Positions 15,978-23,664 are shown, counted from the first letter of the stretch. The stretch is DNA of 27,001 nucleotides from DASSTJ01 sp035707965 (GCA_035707965.1 DASSTJ010000017.1:1-27001); one strand, 5' to 3'. The notes: generated by a model not told the origin, from the letters alone. Made by a program: numbers and translations.

Positions 15978-17954
15978 ATGACCCAGGCCCTTGGACCGGA
16001 CGGCGGCCTGGCCGCTGCCCTGCGCCGCACCCTCGACGGGCGGTGGTCCGCCGTGCGTGACGACGTCCGCGCGCTCCCGGCCGAGCTCGTCGTCCCGCGC
16101 CTCGAGCTCACGGACGTCGAGGCGCAGCGCGCGCTCGTGGCCGAACGCCTGCAGGCGCTGGCCGCCCGAGGGCACGGGCGGCGCGGACTCCCGCCGGCGC
16201 ACGGGGGCGACGGCGACGTGGGTGGCGGGGTCGTCGCCTTCGAGATGCTGGGCTACGGCGACCTCTCGCTGCTCGTGAGGTCCGGCGTGCAGTGGGGGCT
16301 CTTCGGGGGCGCTGTGCTCAGCCTCGGCACCGAGCGCCACCACGAGCTGCTCGACGACATCGCGTCCCTGCGGCTGCCAGGCTGCTTCGCGATGACCGAG
16401 ACGGACCACGGCAGCGACGTGCAGTCCCTACGGACCACCGCCACCTACGACGAGTCCACCGACGAGCTCGTCGTGCACACGCCGTACGACGGCGCCACGA
16501 AGAACTACATCGGCGGCGCCGCCCGCGACGCGCGGCTGGCCGTCGTGTTCTGCCAGCTCAGCACGCGAGGCAAGCCACGCGGCGTCCACGCGGTGCTCGT
16601 CCCGGTGCGCGACCAGCAGGGCCACCCCTGCCCGGGCGTCACCGTCGCCGACTGCGGCGTCAAGGCGGGGCTGAACGGGGTGGACAACGGACGGCTCGCC
16701 TTCGACCACGTGCGGGTGCCGCGGACCAACCTGCTGGGCCGCTACGGCGACATCGCCCCTGACGGCACCTACAGCAGCCCCGTCGACGACCCCGACCGAC
16801 GGTTCTTCACGATGCTGGGCACGCTGGTACGAGGTCGGGTCAGCGTCGCTGGCGCCGCGGGTGCCGCGACCCGACTCGCCCTCACCATCGCCGTCCGGTA
16901 CGGCGAAGCCCGGCGCCAGTTCAGCCGTCCCGGGGGCGCCGCCGGCGCTGATGAGGTCGTGCTGCTCGACTACCGCGCGCACCAGCGGCGGCTGCTGCCG
17001 GCCCTCGCGACGTCGTACGCGCTCGCCTTCGCCCAGGACGAGCTGGTCGGGGTGCTGCACGACCTCTCCACCCGACCCGGCGACGCTCGGGACGGCTCCA
17101 GCGCCGACGGCGACGTCAGGGCCGACGACGTCGCCGGTCGTCAGCACGCGCAACGCGAGCTGGAGTCGCGGGCCGCCGGGCTCAAGGCCGTCGCCACCTG
17201 GCACGCCACCGCCACGATCCAGACCTGCCGGGAGGCGTGCGGCGGTGCCGGCTACATGAGCGAGAACCGTCTGCCGGCCCTGAAGGCCGACACCGACGTG
17301 TTCACCACCTTCGAGGGCGACAACACCGTGCTGCTGCAGCTCGTCGCCAAGGGCCTGCTCACCGCCTACCGCGAGGAGTTCGGGTCCCTCGACACCCGCG
17401 GCACGGTGCGGTTCGTCGTCAGCCAGGTCGCCGGCACCGTGATCGAGCGCACCACGGCGCTCCAGCTCATCGGCCGGCTGGTCGAGAGCGCCCGGAGCAG
17501 GGACGGCGAGGGCGACGTGCTCGACCGAGGGCACCAGCTGTCGCTGCTGGAGCAGCGGGAGGAGCACGTCCTCGATGGTCTGGCCCGACGGCTCCGTCGC
17601 GGGGCGGCTGACGGTGTCGACCCGTTCGAGCTCGTCAACGACGCCCAGGACCACCTGCTGCTCGCCGCCCGAGCCCACGTCGACCGTGTCGTCCTCGAGG
17701 CCTTCGTCGCCGGCATCGACCGGTGCGACGACGACGCACGGGAGGTGCTCGAGCGGCTCGCCGACCTGCACGTGCTGTCGCTGCTGGAGCGCGAGCGCGG
17801 CTGGTTCCTCGAGCACGGCCGCATGAGCACCCGCACCGCGCGGTCCCTCCCCGGGCACCTCGACCAGCTGTGCGCCGCGCTGCGACCCCACGCCAGCGCC
17901 CTCGTGGATGCCTTCGGCATCCCGGAGGAGTGGCTCGGCGCCACGATCGTGTGA
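15978..17954 (+). CDS. acyl-CoA oxidase/dehydrogenase (ACOX-like, long form)
   Basis: A 658-residue flavoprotein, far longer than the roughly 390 residues of ordinary acyl-CoA dehydrogenases and close to peroxisomal-type acyl-CoA oxidases. It would oxidise an acyl-CoA to the trans-2-enoyl-CoA, passing electrons to O2 or another acceptor. Visible: FAMTETDHGSDVQSL (FAD/substrate loop), ATKNYIGGAARDARLAVVF, the beta-domain VKAGLNGVDNGRLAFDHVRVP, the RYGEARRQF helix and CREACGGAGYMSENRLP leading to TTFEGDN with the likely catalytic base Glu446. About 180 C-terminal residues form a second helical domain, as in ACOX. ATG 15978 has AGAAGGG upstream; GTG 15957 is possible. It is divergent from marR-MFS-ligase, which suggests the ligase makes its substrate. 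Confidence 0.9.
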   Translation: MTQALGPDGGLAAALRRTLDGRWSAVRDDVRALPAELVVPRLELTDVEAQRALVAERLQALAARGHGRRGLPPAHGGDGDVGGGVVAFEMLGYGDLSLLVRSGVQWGLFGGAVLSLGTERHHELLDDIASLRLPGCFAMTETDHGSDVQSLRTTATYDESTDELVVHTPYDGATKNYIGGAARDARLAVVFCQLSTRGKPRGVHAVLVPVRDQQGHPCPGVTVADCGVKAGLNGVDNGRLAFDHVRVPRTNLLGRYGDIAPDGTYSSPVDDPDRRFFTMLGTLVRGRVSVAGAAGAATRLALTIAVRYGEARRQFSRPGGAAGADEVVLLDYRAHQRRLLPALATSYALAFAQDELVGVLHDLSTRPGDARDGSSADGDVRADDVAGRQHAQRELESRAAGLKAVATWHATATIQTCREACGGAGYMSENRLPALKADTDVFTTFEGDNTVLLQLVAKGLLTAYREEFGSLDTRGTVRFVVSQVAGTVIERTTALQLIGRLVESARSRDGEGDVLDRGHQLSLLEQREEHVLDGLARRLRRGAADGVDPFELVNDAQDHLLLAARAHVDRVVLEAFVAGIDRCDDDAREVLERLADLHVLSLLERERGWFLEHGRMSTRTARSLPGHLDQLCAALRPHASALVDAFGIPEEWLGATIV

Positions 17955-17955
17955 C

Positions 17956-18028
17956 CCGACCGGCAGGAGCAACCCGCTGCTGCTCGCGGTGCCCGGTCGG
18001 ACGTCCGCCGACTGCTCCTGCCGGTCGG
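17956..18028 (+). terminator. long stem-loop after the acyl-CoA oxidase-like gene
   Basis: CCGACCGGCAGGAGCA (17956-17971) pairs perfectly over 16 bp with 18013-18028. The 41-nt loop can form smaller stems of its own. It starts one base after the stop codon. It is a plausible terminator, although the loop is larger than usual. Confidence 0.6.
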
Positions 18029-18078
18029 TACGGCGGAGGCGTGGCGCGTCTCACACCCTGGGACCGGATGCCCACACC

Positions 18079-18110
18079 TTGACACGGCAGTGCGCCTCCG
18101 GGGACCATGT
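18079..18110 (+). promoter_or_regulatory. candidate promoter for the SAM-IV riboswitch transcript
   Basis: A perfect -35 TTGACA at 18079-18084 lies about 30 bp before the aptamer. The -10 is poor (GACCAT at 18-nt or CCATGT at 20-nt spacing). The position is right for a transcript starting just before the riboswitch. Confidence 0.4.
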
Positions 18111-18114
18111 GCCC

Positions 18115-18228
18115 AGGTCATGAGCGCCAGCGCCAAGCCCCGGCTCGCTGGCCGGCAACCCTCCTCCTGCGGCGGGGTGCCCCGGGTGAGGACCAGGTGC
18201 CGGTGACCATCCGGTGCAAGCGTGGGCC
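18115..18228 (+). ncRNA. SAM-IV riboswitch (S-adenosylmethionine aptamer)
   Basis: The sequence follows the SAM-IV aptamer as I know it from mycobacterial examples almost base for base: GTCATGAGCGCCAGCG, CAAGCCCCGGC, CGCTGGCCGGCAACCCTCC, GGGGTGCCCCGGGTGA, GACCAGG, and the 3' pseudoknot strand GGTGCAAGCGTGGG. SAM-IV shares its ligand core with SAM-I and controls sulfur and methionine genes in actinobacteria. Its 3' end runs into a GGGCC-GAGA-GGCCC hairpin (18224-18237), followed by GGAG at 18247, which suggests control of translation initiation rather than classical termination. Genes downstream are a short ORF at 18257 and the cysteine-dioxygenase-like gene at 18550. The rest of 18229-18549 has no recognised gene. 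Confidence 0.92.
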
Positions 18229-18256
18229 GAGAGGCCCGGGAGACCCGGAGCGACGC

Positions 18257-18364
18257 GTGACCAAGCAGGTGCACGACAGCCAGCATCTCGTCGTCCGGCA
18301 TGACGGTCATCTCATGCCGGGCTCGACGTATCGCCTGATGCGCTGTCGAACGTGGCACCGTTGA
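18257..18364 (+). CDS. possible 35-residue ORF immediately after the riboswitch
   Basis: GTG at 18257 has GGAG 6 nt upstream and opens a frame of 35 codons, starting VTKQVHDSQHLVVRHDG and ending in RCRTWHR before TGA. It begins 29 nt after the aptamer, the distance at which a riboswitch-controlled start would be expected, whereas the next annotated gene starts 320 nt away. It carries five histidines, six arginines and one cysteine. I do not recognise it. It may be a leader peptide, a remnant of the gene originally controlled by the riboswitch, or chance. Confidence 0.25.
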   Translation: MTKQVHDSQHLVVRHDGHLMPGSTYRLMRCRTWHR

Positions 18365-18549
18365 TCGAAGGCCTACCGCGGCCCTGAGCCGCGACCGGCA
18401 TCCGACGCAGCGCGCCGATGCCAGCTCGACATCCCTCCGTCGTCGACGAGGACGCGGAGGTCTGGTCGACGACGACGTCGACGGCGCGCCACCCCGCACC
18501 CGTCCCGCGCTGTGCGCAGCACAGCACCCGTCCTGTCGAGGCGAAACCG

Positions 18550-19233
18550 ATGACCACCACTGCAGTCCCCCGCCACAGCATCCCCTCTCCCCGAACCACC
18601 GCCGGCGGCCGCACGGTCGGGCGGCCACGTGGCCACGGCGGGCGCGGCCTCGCGCCCACGCTGGCACCCCGCCCCCTCGGCGCGGCGCTCAGCCCGGCGC
18701 GCGTGCTGCCACGGCAGCTGACGCCGCGAGCCGACGACCCAACCACCGAGCGTCCTGACCTGGGCGTCACCTACCAGCTCGCCCAGGCCGTGCGCCGCGT
18801 CGCCGTCACACCTCGGCTGTGGCGACCCGCGATCCGGTTCGAGAGCCAGGGCCCGTACGCGGTACGGGTGCCCGGCCCGAAGGGTGTCGACGTCTGGCTG
18901 CGCACCTGGCTGCCCGGGCAGCACACCGGGCTCGTCGACCTGGGGAGCTGCGCCACCGCCTTCGCGGTCGTGCAGGGCTCGCTGCACGACATCCGCGCCG
19001 ACGAGGTGCTGGGTACCTGGGTCACGCACCTGCCCACGCAGAGCGTCCGCATCATCGAGCCCGGCGTCGTGCACGACCTCCGCGGTGGCCTCGACGGGCA
19101 CACCGTGACGATCCACGCCTACTCCCCGCGGCTGCGCGCCGTGACCGAGCACTCCTGGGACGACGGCCGGCTCGAGCGGCTCGGCACCGTGTCCGTGGCC
19201 GCTCCGTGGCAGGACCCCCGCGTCACCGCCTGA
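18550..19233 (+). CDS. cysteine dioxygenase-like cupin protein lacking two iron ligands
   Basis: A 227-residue protein whose residues 70-220 align with bacterial cysteine dioxygenase (CDO type I), a cupin that oxidises cysteine to cysteine sulfinate using a three-histidine iron site. The framing motifs are kept: VWLRTWLPGQHTGL, AFAVVQGSLHDI, EPGVVHDLRGG, TIHAYSPRL. However, the first metal motif, HDHG in CDO, reads V129-D130-L131-G132, so two of three iron histidines are gone. The third (His175) and the active-site Tyr191 remain. Each lost histidine codon differs at two bases, so a single sequencing error cannot explain it. Residues 1-68 are Pro/Arg/Thr-rich and probably disordered; the start at ATG 18550 (GAGGCG upstream) is uncertain. 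It is the first sizeable gene after the SAM-IV riboswitch. Function may be sensory or non-redox. Confidence 0.75.
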   Translation: MTTTAVPRHSIPSPRTTAGGRTVGRPRGHGGRGLAPTLAPRPLGAALSPARVLPRQLTPRADDPTTERPDLGVTYQLAQAVRRVAVTPRLWRPAIRFESQGPYAVRVPGPKGVDVWLRTWLPGQHTGLVDLGSCATAFAVVQGSLHDIRADEVLGTWVTHLPTQSVRIIEPGVVHDLRGGLDGHTVTIHAYSPRLRAVTEHSWDDGRLERLGTVSVAAPWQDPRVTA

Positions 19234-19310
19234 ACCACGCCGGACGGCCCGGGCGCCGGAGAGGGATACTGCGAGGCGACGCACTGCTCGCGACCAAAGG
19301 AAGGACGTCG

Positions 19311-19745
19311 ATGACGACGCCCACGCAGGACGAGGTCGGCGCCCTGTTCAGCAAGAGCCTCGGGGTGCTCGGCACGGCGATCGACCTGACGCTCGACGAG
19401 CTCAGCGCCGACCGCATGCAGGTCAGCTGGACGGTGACGCCCCAGGTGCACCAGCCCAACGGCATCCTGCACGGCGGCGTCCACTGCTGGATCGTCGAGA
19501 CGGTCGCGAGCGTCGGTGGCGCCACGTGGTTCGGCGACCGGGGCGTCGTCGTCGGCGTCTCGAACCAGACGGACTTCTTCCGCGCCGTCCGCGAGGGTCG
19601 GATGGTCTCCGTGGGCACGCCGGTGCACCGCGGGCGGTCGCAGCAGGTGTGGGACGTCGAGACCCGGGACGACGGTGGCCGACTCGTCGCGAGAGGTCAG
19701 GTGCGGCTGCACAACCTGCCCCAGCGCGACCCGTCCGCCGGCTGA
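19311..19745 (+). CDS. PaaI-family hotdog-fold acyl-CoA thioesterase
   Basis: A 144-residue single-domain hotdog thioesterase. The family signature is clear: HQPNGILHGGVHCWIVETVAS, where HGG and the helix Glu/Asp form the active site, followed by VVGVSNQTDFFRAVREGRMVSVGTPVHRGRSQQVWDVE. PaaI-type enzymes hydrolyse small or aryl acyl-CoAs and often rescue trapped CoA in degradation pathways. ATG 19311 is supported by GGAAGGA 8 nt upstream. It lies 77 bp after the CDO-like gene on the same strand and may be co-transcribed, although the link to sulfur metabolism is not obvious. Its stop is 3 bp from the stop of the convergent HD-GYP gene. A role with the nearby ligase and oxidase genes is equally possible. 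Confidence 0.9.
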   Translation: MTTPTQDEVGALFSKSLGVLGTAIDLTLDELSADRMQVSWTVTPQVHQPNGILHGGVHCWIVETVASVGGATWFGDRGVVVGVSNQTDFFRAVREGRMVSVGTPVHRGRSQQVWDVETRDDGGRLVARGQVRLHNLPQRDPSAG

Positions 19746-19748
19746 GGA

Positions 19749-21476
19749 CTACCGGCCCGACGAGCTGCCGTCGCCGGACGACGAACCGCTCCCCTTGCCC
19801 GACGAGCTCGAGCCGGACGAACCCTTGACGCTGCCAGTGCTGCTCGGGGACCCGCCTCGGTGGGGCCCGCCCTGCGCCGACGCGTCGTCGTCCGACGTGC
19901 CCGGACCGGGCGAGCCGGCACTGCCCTTACCGGAGCTGCTCTTGCCGGAAGTGCCCAGCGTTCCGGTGGTCGGCTTCGTCCGACCCGGCGCGCTCCCGTT
20001 GCCCGACCTCGCCTTGGTCTGACCCGGCGCGCTCTTCTTGCCGGATCCCGCCTTCGTCTGGCCCGGCGCGCTCTCGTTGCCCGACCTCGCCCTTGTCTGG
20101 CCCGGGGCGTCCTGGTGGCCGGACGCGCCCGCGTCGCCCGGACGGTGCTCCAGCCCCGCCGGGCCCGCGTGGTCGACCGCGGGCAGCTGCACGGTGACGA
20201 ACGGCCCACCGGACCTGCCCAGCCCGTACCGGGTGCCGTCCGGGGCGTCGTCCGACAGCAGGTCGAACGTGCCGAGCGGCGCCTCCGCGGCGTCGCCGTC
20301 CGCCGGTCGGTCGGGCGCGGACACCGCGGTAGCGGCACGGACGCCGTTCGCGGGCAGGTTCGGCACGGAGCTCGCCGCGCTCGAGGGAAGCGCGCCGACG
20401 GAGACGGCGAGCACCGTGGCGCCGGCCGCATTGGCGGTGGCCGCCGTCGCCGTCGCGGCGACCTCCGCCGTCCGCACGCCGCCCTCGATCGCCCACCGCA
20501 GGTAGGGCACGTTGATGAGGAAGGCGAGCGGGCCCACCGACCACAGCAGCTTGGGCAAGGAGATGCCGAGGAACGCGCGCACCATCGCCGGGTCGAAGTG
20601 GGCGCCCGCGCAGAGTGCGAGCTCGGTGCGGGCGGACATCGTCGAGCGCGCCGACTTGTAGGCGCGCGCCGAGGTCATCGTCTCGAACGCGTCGACGACG
20701 GCGATGGCACGTCCGGCCTCGGAGATCGTGTCGCCGGACAAGCCCATCGGGTAGCCGGAGCCGTCCCAGTGCTCGTGGTGGTGCGCGATGCCGGCGAACC
20801 AGGGGCCGAGCCACCGCTCGAGCGGGCGCGCCAGCCGAGCGCCGTCGAGCGGGTGGCGCCGCACCACCACCCACTCCTCCTCGGTGAGCTCTTCCGGCTT
20901 GTTGAGGATGGACTCGGGGATCTCGAGCTTGCCGACGTCGTGGATCAGCGCTGCCCACCGGAGCCGGCCGGCGTCAGCCGCGTCGAGCTTCAGCTCGTCG
21001 GCCAGGAGATCGCAGAACAGGCGCACGCGCTCGCTGTGGCCACGGGTGCGCCGGTCGTGCCGACCGAGCGCCGTCACCAGCGAGAGCATCGTCATGGCCG
21101 CCTCGGACTCGTCGGCGCTGCGGCTGTGCAGCCGCCGGCCGATGTCGTGGGCACTGCTCGACAGGCGCGCCACCTTGACGCGGCTCGGCGCCCGGTCCGG
21201 GAAGATCATCGTCATCCGCAGCAGCACGGCCAGCGGCATGAGCTTCATGGTGAGCCGCGAGACCAGCAGGCTCACGACGACCGCCGACCCGAGGACCGTG
21301 ACCGCGGCGAGCACCCGGTGCGTCGCGGCTCCGAGCTCACGCGAGACGACCCACGCGGCCGTCGTGCCGGAGGCGACCGGCAGGCCGTAGGCGATGACCC
21401 GGACGAGCGCCGCGAGAGCGAACCGCGGACGCCAGCGTCCTTCGGCCCGTGCCACCAGCTGCGCCTGGTCGCTCAC
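19749..21476 (-). CDS. membrane HD-GYP phosphodiesterase with repeat-containing low-complexity C-terminus
   Basis: A 575-residue protein. Two hydrophobic helices (about 22-46 and 55-74) precede a complete HD-GYP domain (about 125-305): GRHDRRTRGHSERV, the HD pair His179-Asp180 in LIHDVGKLEIPESILNKP, RRHPLDGARL, and HHHEHWDGSGYP with GYP at 241-243. HD-GYP enzymes hydrolyse c-di-GMP to GMP or pGpG. Residues 310-332 (LLWSVGPLAFLINVPYLRW) and 337-363 look membrane-spanning, which would place the tail outside the cell. The tail has four 13-residue repeats at 456-507 (SAPGQTKARSGNG-type) and ends in Ser/Gly-rich sequence (508-575). GTG 21476 has GGGAG 5 nt upstream. It sits about 3.6 kb from a GGDEF gene of opposite activity. 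Confidence 0.9.
   Translation of the reverse strand: MSDQAQLVARAEGRWRPRFALAALVRVIAYGLPVASGTTAAWVVSRELGAATHRVLAAVTVLGSAVVVSLLVSRLTMKLMPLAVLLRMTMIFPDRAPSRVKVARLSSSAHDIGRRLHSRSADESEAAMTMLSLVTALGRHDRRTRGHSERVRLFCDLLADELKLDAADAGRLRWAALIHDVGKLEIPESILNKPEELTEEEWVVVRRHPLDGARLARPLERWLGPWFAGIAHHHEHWDGSGYPMGLSGDTISEAGRAIAVVDAFETMTSARAYKSARSTMSARTELALCAGAHFDPAMVRAFLGISLPKLLWSVGPLAFLINVPYLRWAIEGGVRTAEVAATATAATANAAGATVLAVSVGALPSSAASSVPNLPANGVRAATAVSAPDRPADGDAAEAPLGTFDLLSDDAPDGTRYGLGRSGGPFVTVQLPAVDHAGPAGLEHRPGDAGASGHQDAPGQTRARSGNESAPGQTKAGSGKKSAPGQTKARSGNGSAPGRTKPTTGTLGTSGKSSSGKGSAGSPGPGTSDDDASAQGGPHRGGSPSSTGSVKGSSGSSSSGKGSGSSSGDGSSSGR
19956..20111 (-). repeat. 39-bp coding tandem repeat in the HD-GYP gene
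   Basis: Four in-frame copies of a 39-bp unit encode 13-residue repeats: DAPGQTRARSGNE, SAPGQTKAGSGKK, SAPGQTKARSGNG and SAPGRTKPTTGTL. The fourth is degenerate. Copy-number change by slippage would keep the frame. Confidence 0.85.
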
Positions 21477-21716
21477 GGTGACTCCCTCGATCGGTGTGGC
21501 TGCGGTCCGGTGGATCGCTACGGACAGCGATGCACCTGCCACATCGGCGCTGGTGCCCGCTCCGCTGAGCGTCTGACAGAGCTTTCCTACTGTCGGCGTA
21601 TCAGGTGAGCCCGCCGACGCGCCGATGTGCCCGGAACCTCCAGGTGCGGACCTGGGGTGCGGCCGGTCGGCCCGGCCGCGGCGACGTCGCACCGACCGGG
21701 CTCGATGGTCACTCAG

Positions 21717-21732
21717 CGTCGCCGCGGCGACG
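21717..21732. repeat. perfect 16-bp palindrome after the PHP gene
   Basis: CGTCGCCGCGGCGACG reads the same on both strands and ends 3 bp beyond the PHP gene's stop. It could be a short terminator stem (6 bp with a 4-nt loop) or a protein site. The remainder of the 259-bp gap 21477-21735 has no gene; GACAG/CTGTC arms at about 21573-21594 lie in the HD-GYP upstream region. Confidence 0.35.
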
Positions 21733-21735
21733 AGG

Positions 21736-22758
21736 TCACCGGTCGCGCGTCGTCCACTCCAGCAGGCGGTCGACGTCCCAGGTCGTGACGATGCGCTCCA
21801 CCGGGACGCCGCACTCGACGGCCTTCTGGACGCCGTAGGGCTTCCAGTCGAGCTGGCCGGGGGCGTGGGAGTCGGTGTCGATGCTGAAGAGGCAGCCGCA
21901 CTCGACGGCGAGGCGCAGCAGGTCGTCGGGCGGGTCGAGGCGCTCCGGGCGGCTGTTGATCTCGACCGCGACCCCCGCCTCCGCGCACGCCTCGAACACC
22001 ACGCGCGCGTCGAACCGGCTCTGTGGCCTTCCGCGCCCGGTCACGAGGCGGCCGGTGCAGTGGCCCAGGACGTCGGTGTGCGGGTCGCGGACCGCCCGCA
22101 CCATCCGCCGCGTCATCGACTGCGGCTCCATCTTCAGCTTGGAGTGGACGGACGCGACGACGACGTCCAGACGGCCCAGCATCTGCGGCGTCTGGTCGAG
22201 CGTGCCGTCGTCGAGGATGTCGACCTCGATGCCGCTGAGGAGCCGGAAGTCACCGAGGCGAGGACGGAGCTTGTCCAGCACGCCGAGCTGGCGCTCCAGG
22301 CGTTCGCTGGTCAGCCCGTGCGCCACCCTCAGCCGGGGCGAGTGGTCGGTCAGGGCCAGGTACTCCAGCCCGAGCTCGACGGCCGTGACAGCCATCTCCT
22401 CGATGGGGCTACCGCCGTCGCTCCAGTCCGAGTGGCTGTGCAGGTCGCCGCGCAGCGCTCCGAGCAGCGCCTCACCCTCCTCGTCGAGGTCGACGAGCGG
22501 CTCCGCCTGCTCCTCCTCCAACCGTCGCAGGTACGACGGAACCTCGCCGCGCACCGCCTCGGAGATCGCCGTGCCGGTCACCTCCCCGATCCCGGTGATC
22601 TCGTGCAGGGCACCGGCGCTCGTCCGGGCCTTGAGGATCTTCGGGTCCATGCGTGCCACCACGTCCGCCGCCGTGCGGAAGGCCTGCACCCGGTACGTGG
22701 ACGCACGCGTCCGCTCCAAGCGGAAGGCGATCTGCCGCAGCGCCGTCAAGGGGTCCAC
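21736..22758 (-). CDS. PHP-domain phosphoesterase with N-terminal helix-hairpin-helix domain (PolX-like without polymerase)
   Basis: A 340-residue protein. Residues 1-80 resemble the 8-kDa/HhH domain of family X DNA polymerases (RVQAFRTAADVV, ITGIGEVTGTAISEAV). Residues 103-335 are a PHP metal-dependent phosphoesterase domain with the four metal-binding blocks: DLHSHSDWSDG (His107, His109), LTDHS (Asp138-His139), GIEVDI (Glu178), SVHS (His205), GHCTGR (His233) and DTDSHAP (Asp296, His298). Bacterial PolX joins these with a polymerase palm; here the palm and thumb are absent and the HhH joins PHP directly. Likely substrates are DNA ends or phosphoesters, but histidinol-phosphatase-like activity cannot be excluded. 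The GTG at 22758 has no clear ribosome-binding site, so translation may be leaderless. It is transcribed alone, divergent from the CoA-transferase genes. Confidence 0.88.
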   Translation of the reverse strand: MDPLTALRQIAFRLERTRASTYRVQAFRTAADVVARMDPKILKARTSAGALHEITGIGEVTGTAISEAVRGEVPSYLRRLEEEQAEPLVDLDEEGEALLGALRGDLHSHSDWSDGGSPIEEMAVTAVELGLEYLALTDHSPRLRVAHGLTSERLERQLGVLDKLRPRLGDFRLLSGIEVDILDDGTLDQTPQMLGRLDVVVASVHSKLKMEPQSMTRRMVRAVRDPHTDVLGHCTGRLVTGRGRPQSRFDARVVFEACAEAGVAVEINSRPERLDPPDDLLRLAVECGCLFSIDTDSHAPGQLDWKPYGVQKAVECGVPVERIVTTWDVDRLLEWTTRDR

Positions 22759-22883
22759 GTCACCAGGTTGTCGGATGTGACGTGGGTGTGCGACCTGTCG
22801 CGGGCCCCCGGGGCCTCGTCGCTAGGCTGCGAGAGCAGCCCGACCGGCGGCAGCGCAGCACAGTCAACGGCGAAGGAGCGCGC

Positions 22884-23663
22884 GTGGACAAGGTGGTGGC
22901 ATCAGCGGCCGAGGCCGTCGCGGACATCGTGGACGGCGCCTCGCTCGCCGTGGGCGGCTTCGGCCTCTGCGGCATCCCCACGGTGCTCATCAAGGCCGTG
23001 CTGGCTCAGGGGGCCTCGAACCTGTCGGTGACGTCGAACAACTGCGGCGTGGACGACGCGGGCCTGGGGCTGCTGCTCAGCGAGCGTCGCGTGAGCCGCG
23101 TCATGGCGTCGTACGTCGGCGAGAACAAGGAGTTCGCCCGGCAGTACCTGGCCGGCGAGCTCGAGGTCGAGCTGACGCCGCAGGGCACGCTGGCCGAGAA
23201 GATGCGCGCCGGCGGCTCCGGCATCCCGGCCTTCTACACACCGACCGGCGTGGGCACCCAGATCGCCGAGGGCGGTCTGCCGTGGCGCTACGACTCGGCC
23301 GGCAACGTGGCCGTGTCCTCGCCGCCGAAGGAGGTGCGCGAGTTCGGCGGACGTCCCTGCGTGCTCGAGGAGTCGGTGGTGACCGACTTCGCGCTCGTGC
23401 GCGCCGCCGTCGGCGACCGGCACGGCAACCTCGTCTTCCACGAGTCGGCCCGCAACTTCAACCCCGTGGTCGCCATGGCCGGCCGCATCACCATCGCCGA
23501 GGTCGAGCAGCTCGTCGAGCCCGGCGAGATCGATCCCGACCACGTCCACCTGCCGGGCGTCTTCGTGCAGCGCGTCCTCGCGCTCTCACCGGAGGAGGCG
23601 GCCGACAAGCGCATCGAGAAGCGCACGGTCCGACCCGCTGACACCGCCACGAAGGGAGCCTGA
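22884..23663 (+). CDS. 3-oxoacid CoA-transferase subunit A
   Basis: A 259-residue alpha subunit of a family I CoA-transferase. The nucleotide/CoA-binding segment DGASLAVGGFGLCGIPTVLI, SNNCGVDDAGLG and the block GGSGIPAFYTPTGVGTQIAEGG are diagnostic of the succinyl-CoA:3-ketoacid transferase (ScoA/AtoD) type. The heterodimer moves CoA from succinyl-CoA or acetyl-CoA to acetoacetate or another 3-oxoacid. GTG 22884 follows AAGGAG at 6 nt. The stop is 1 bp before the start of the beta subunit, so both are made from one mRNA. TAGGCT at 22833-22838 may be a -10 but has no good -35. The C-terminal extension (LALSPEEAADKRIEKRTVRP) is common in actinobacterial homologues. Whether the acceptor is acetoacetate or 3-oxoadipate (PcaI) is undecided. 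Confidence 0.92.
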   Translation: MDKVVASAAEAVADIVDGASLAVGGFGLCGIPTVLIKAVLAQGASNLSVTSNNCGVDDAGLGLLLSERRVSRVMASYVGENKEFARQYLAGELEVELTPQGTLAEKMRAGGSGIPAFYTPTGVGTQIAEGGLPWRYDSAGNVAVSSPPKEVREFGGRPCVLEESVVTDFALVRAAVGDRHGNLVFHESARNFNPVVAMAGRITIAEVEQLVEPGEIDPDHVHLPGVFVQRVLALSPEEAADKRIEKRTVRPADTATKGA

Positions 23664-23664
23664 C

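Noticed and set aside
16428..17972. 514-codon reverse frame opposite the acyl-CoA oxidase-like gene
   Set aside because: Composition is that of a GC shadow, and the forward strand shows all oxidase motifs.
18418..18549. Longer start for the CDO-like protein at ATG 18418
   Set aside because: There is no ribosome-binding site and the added 44 residues are low in structure. ATG 18550 has GAGGCG upstream, although even that start is uncertain.
19956..20111. Short regularly spaced repeats as a possible CRISPR array
   Set aside because: The 39-bp units are contiguous, in frame and code for 13-residue protein repeats, with no spacers.
19860..21608. 582-codon forward frame opposite the HD-GYP gene
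   Set aside because: Arginine-rich antisense shadow without motifs; the reverse strand has an intact HD-GYP domain.
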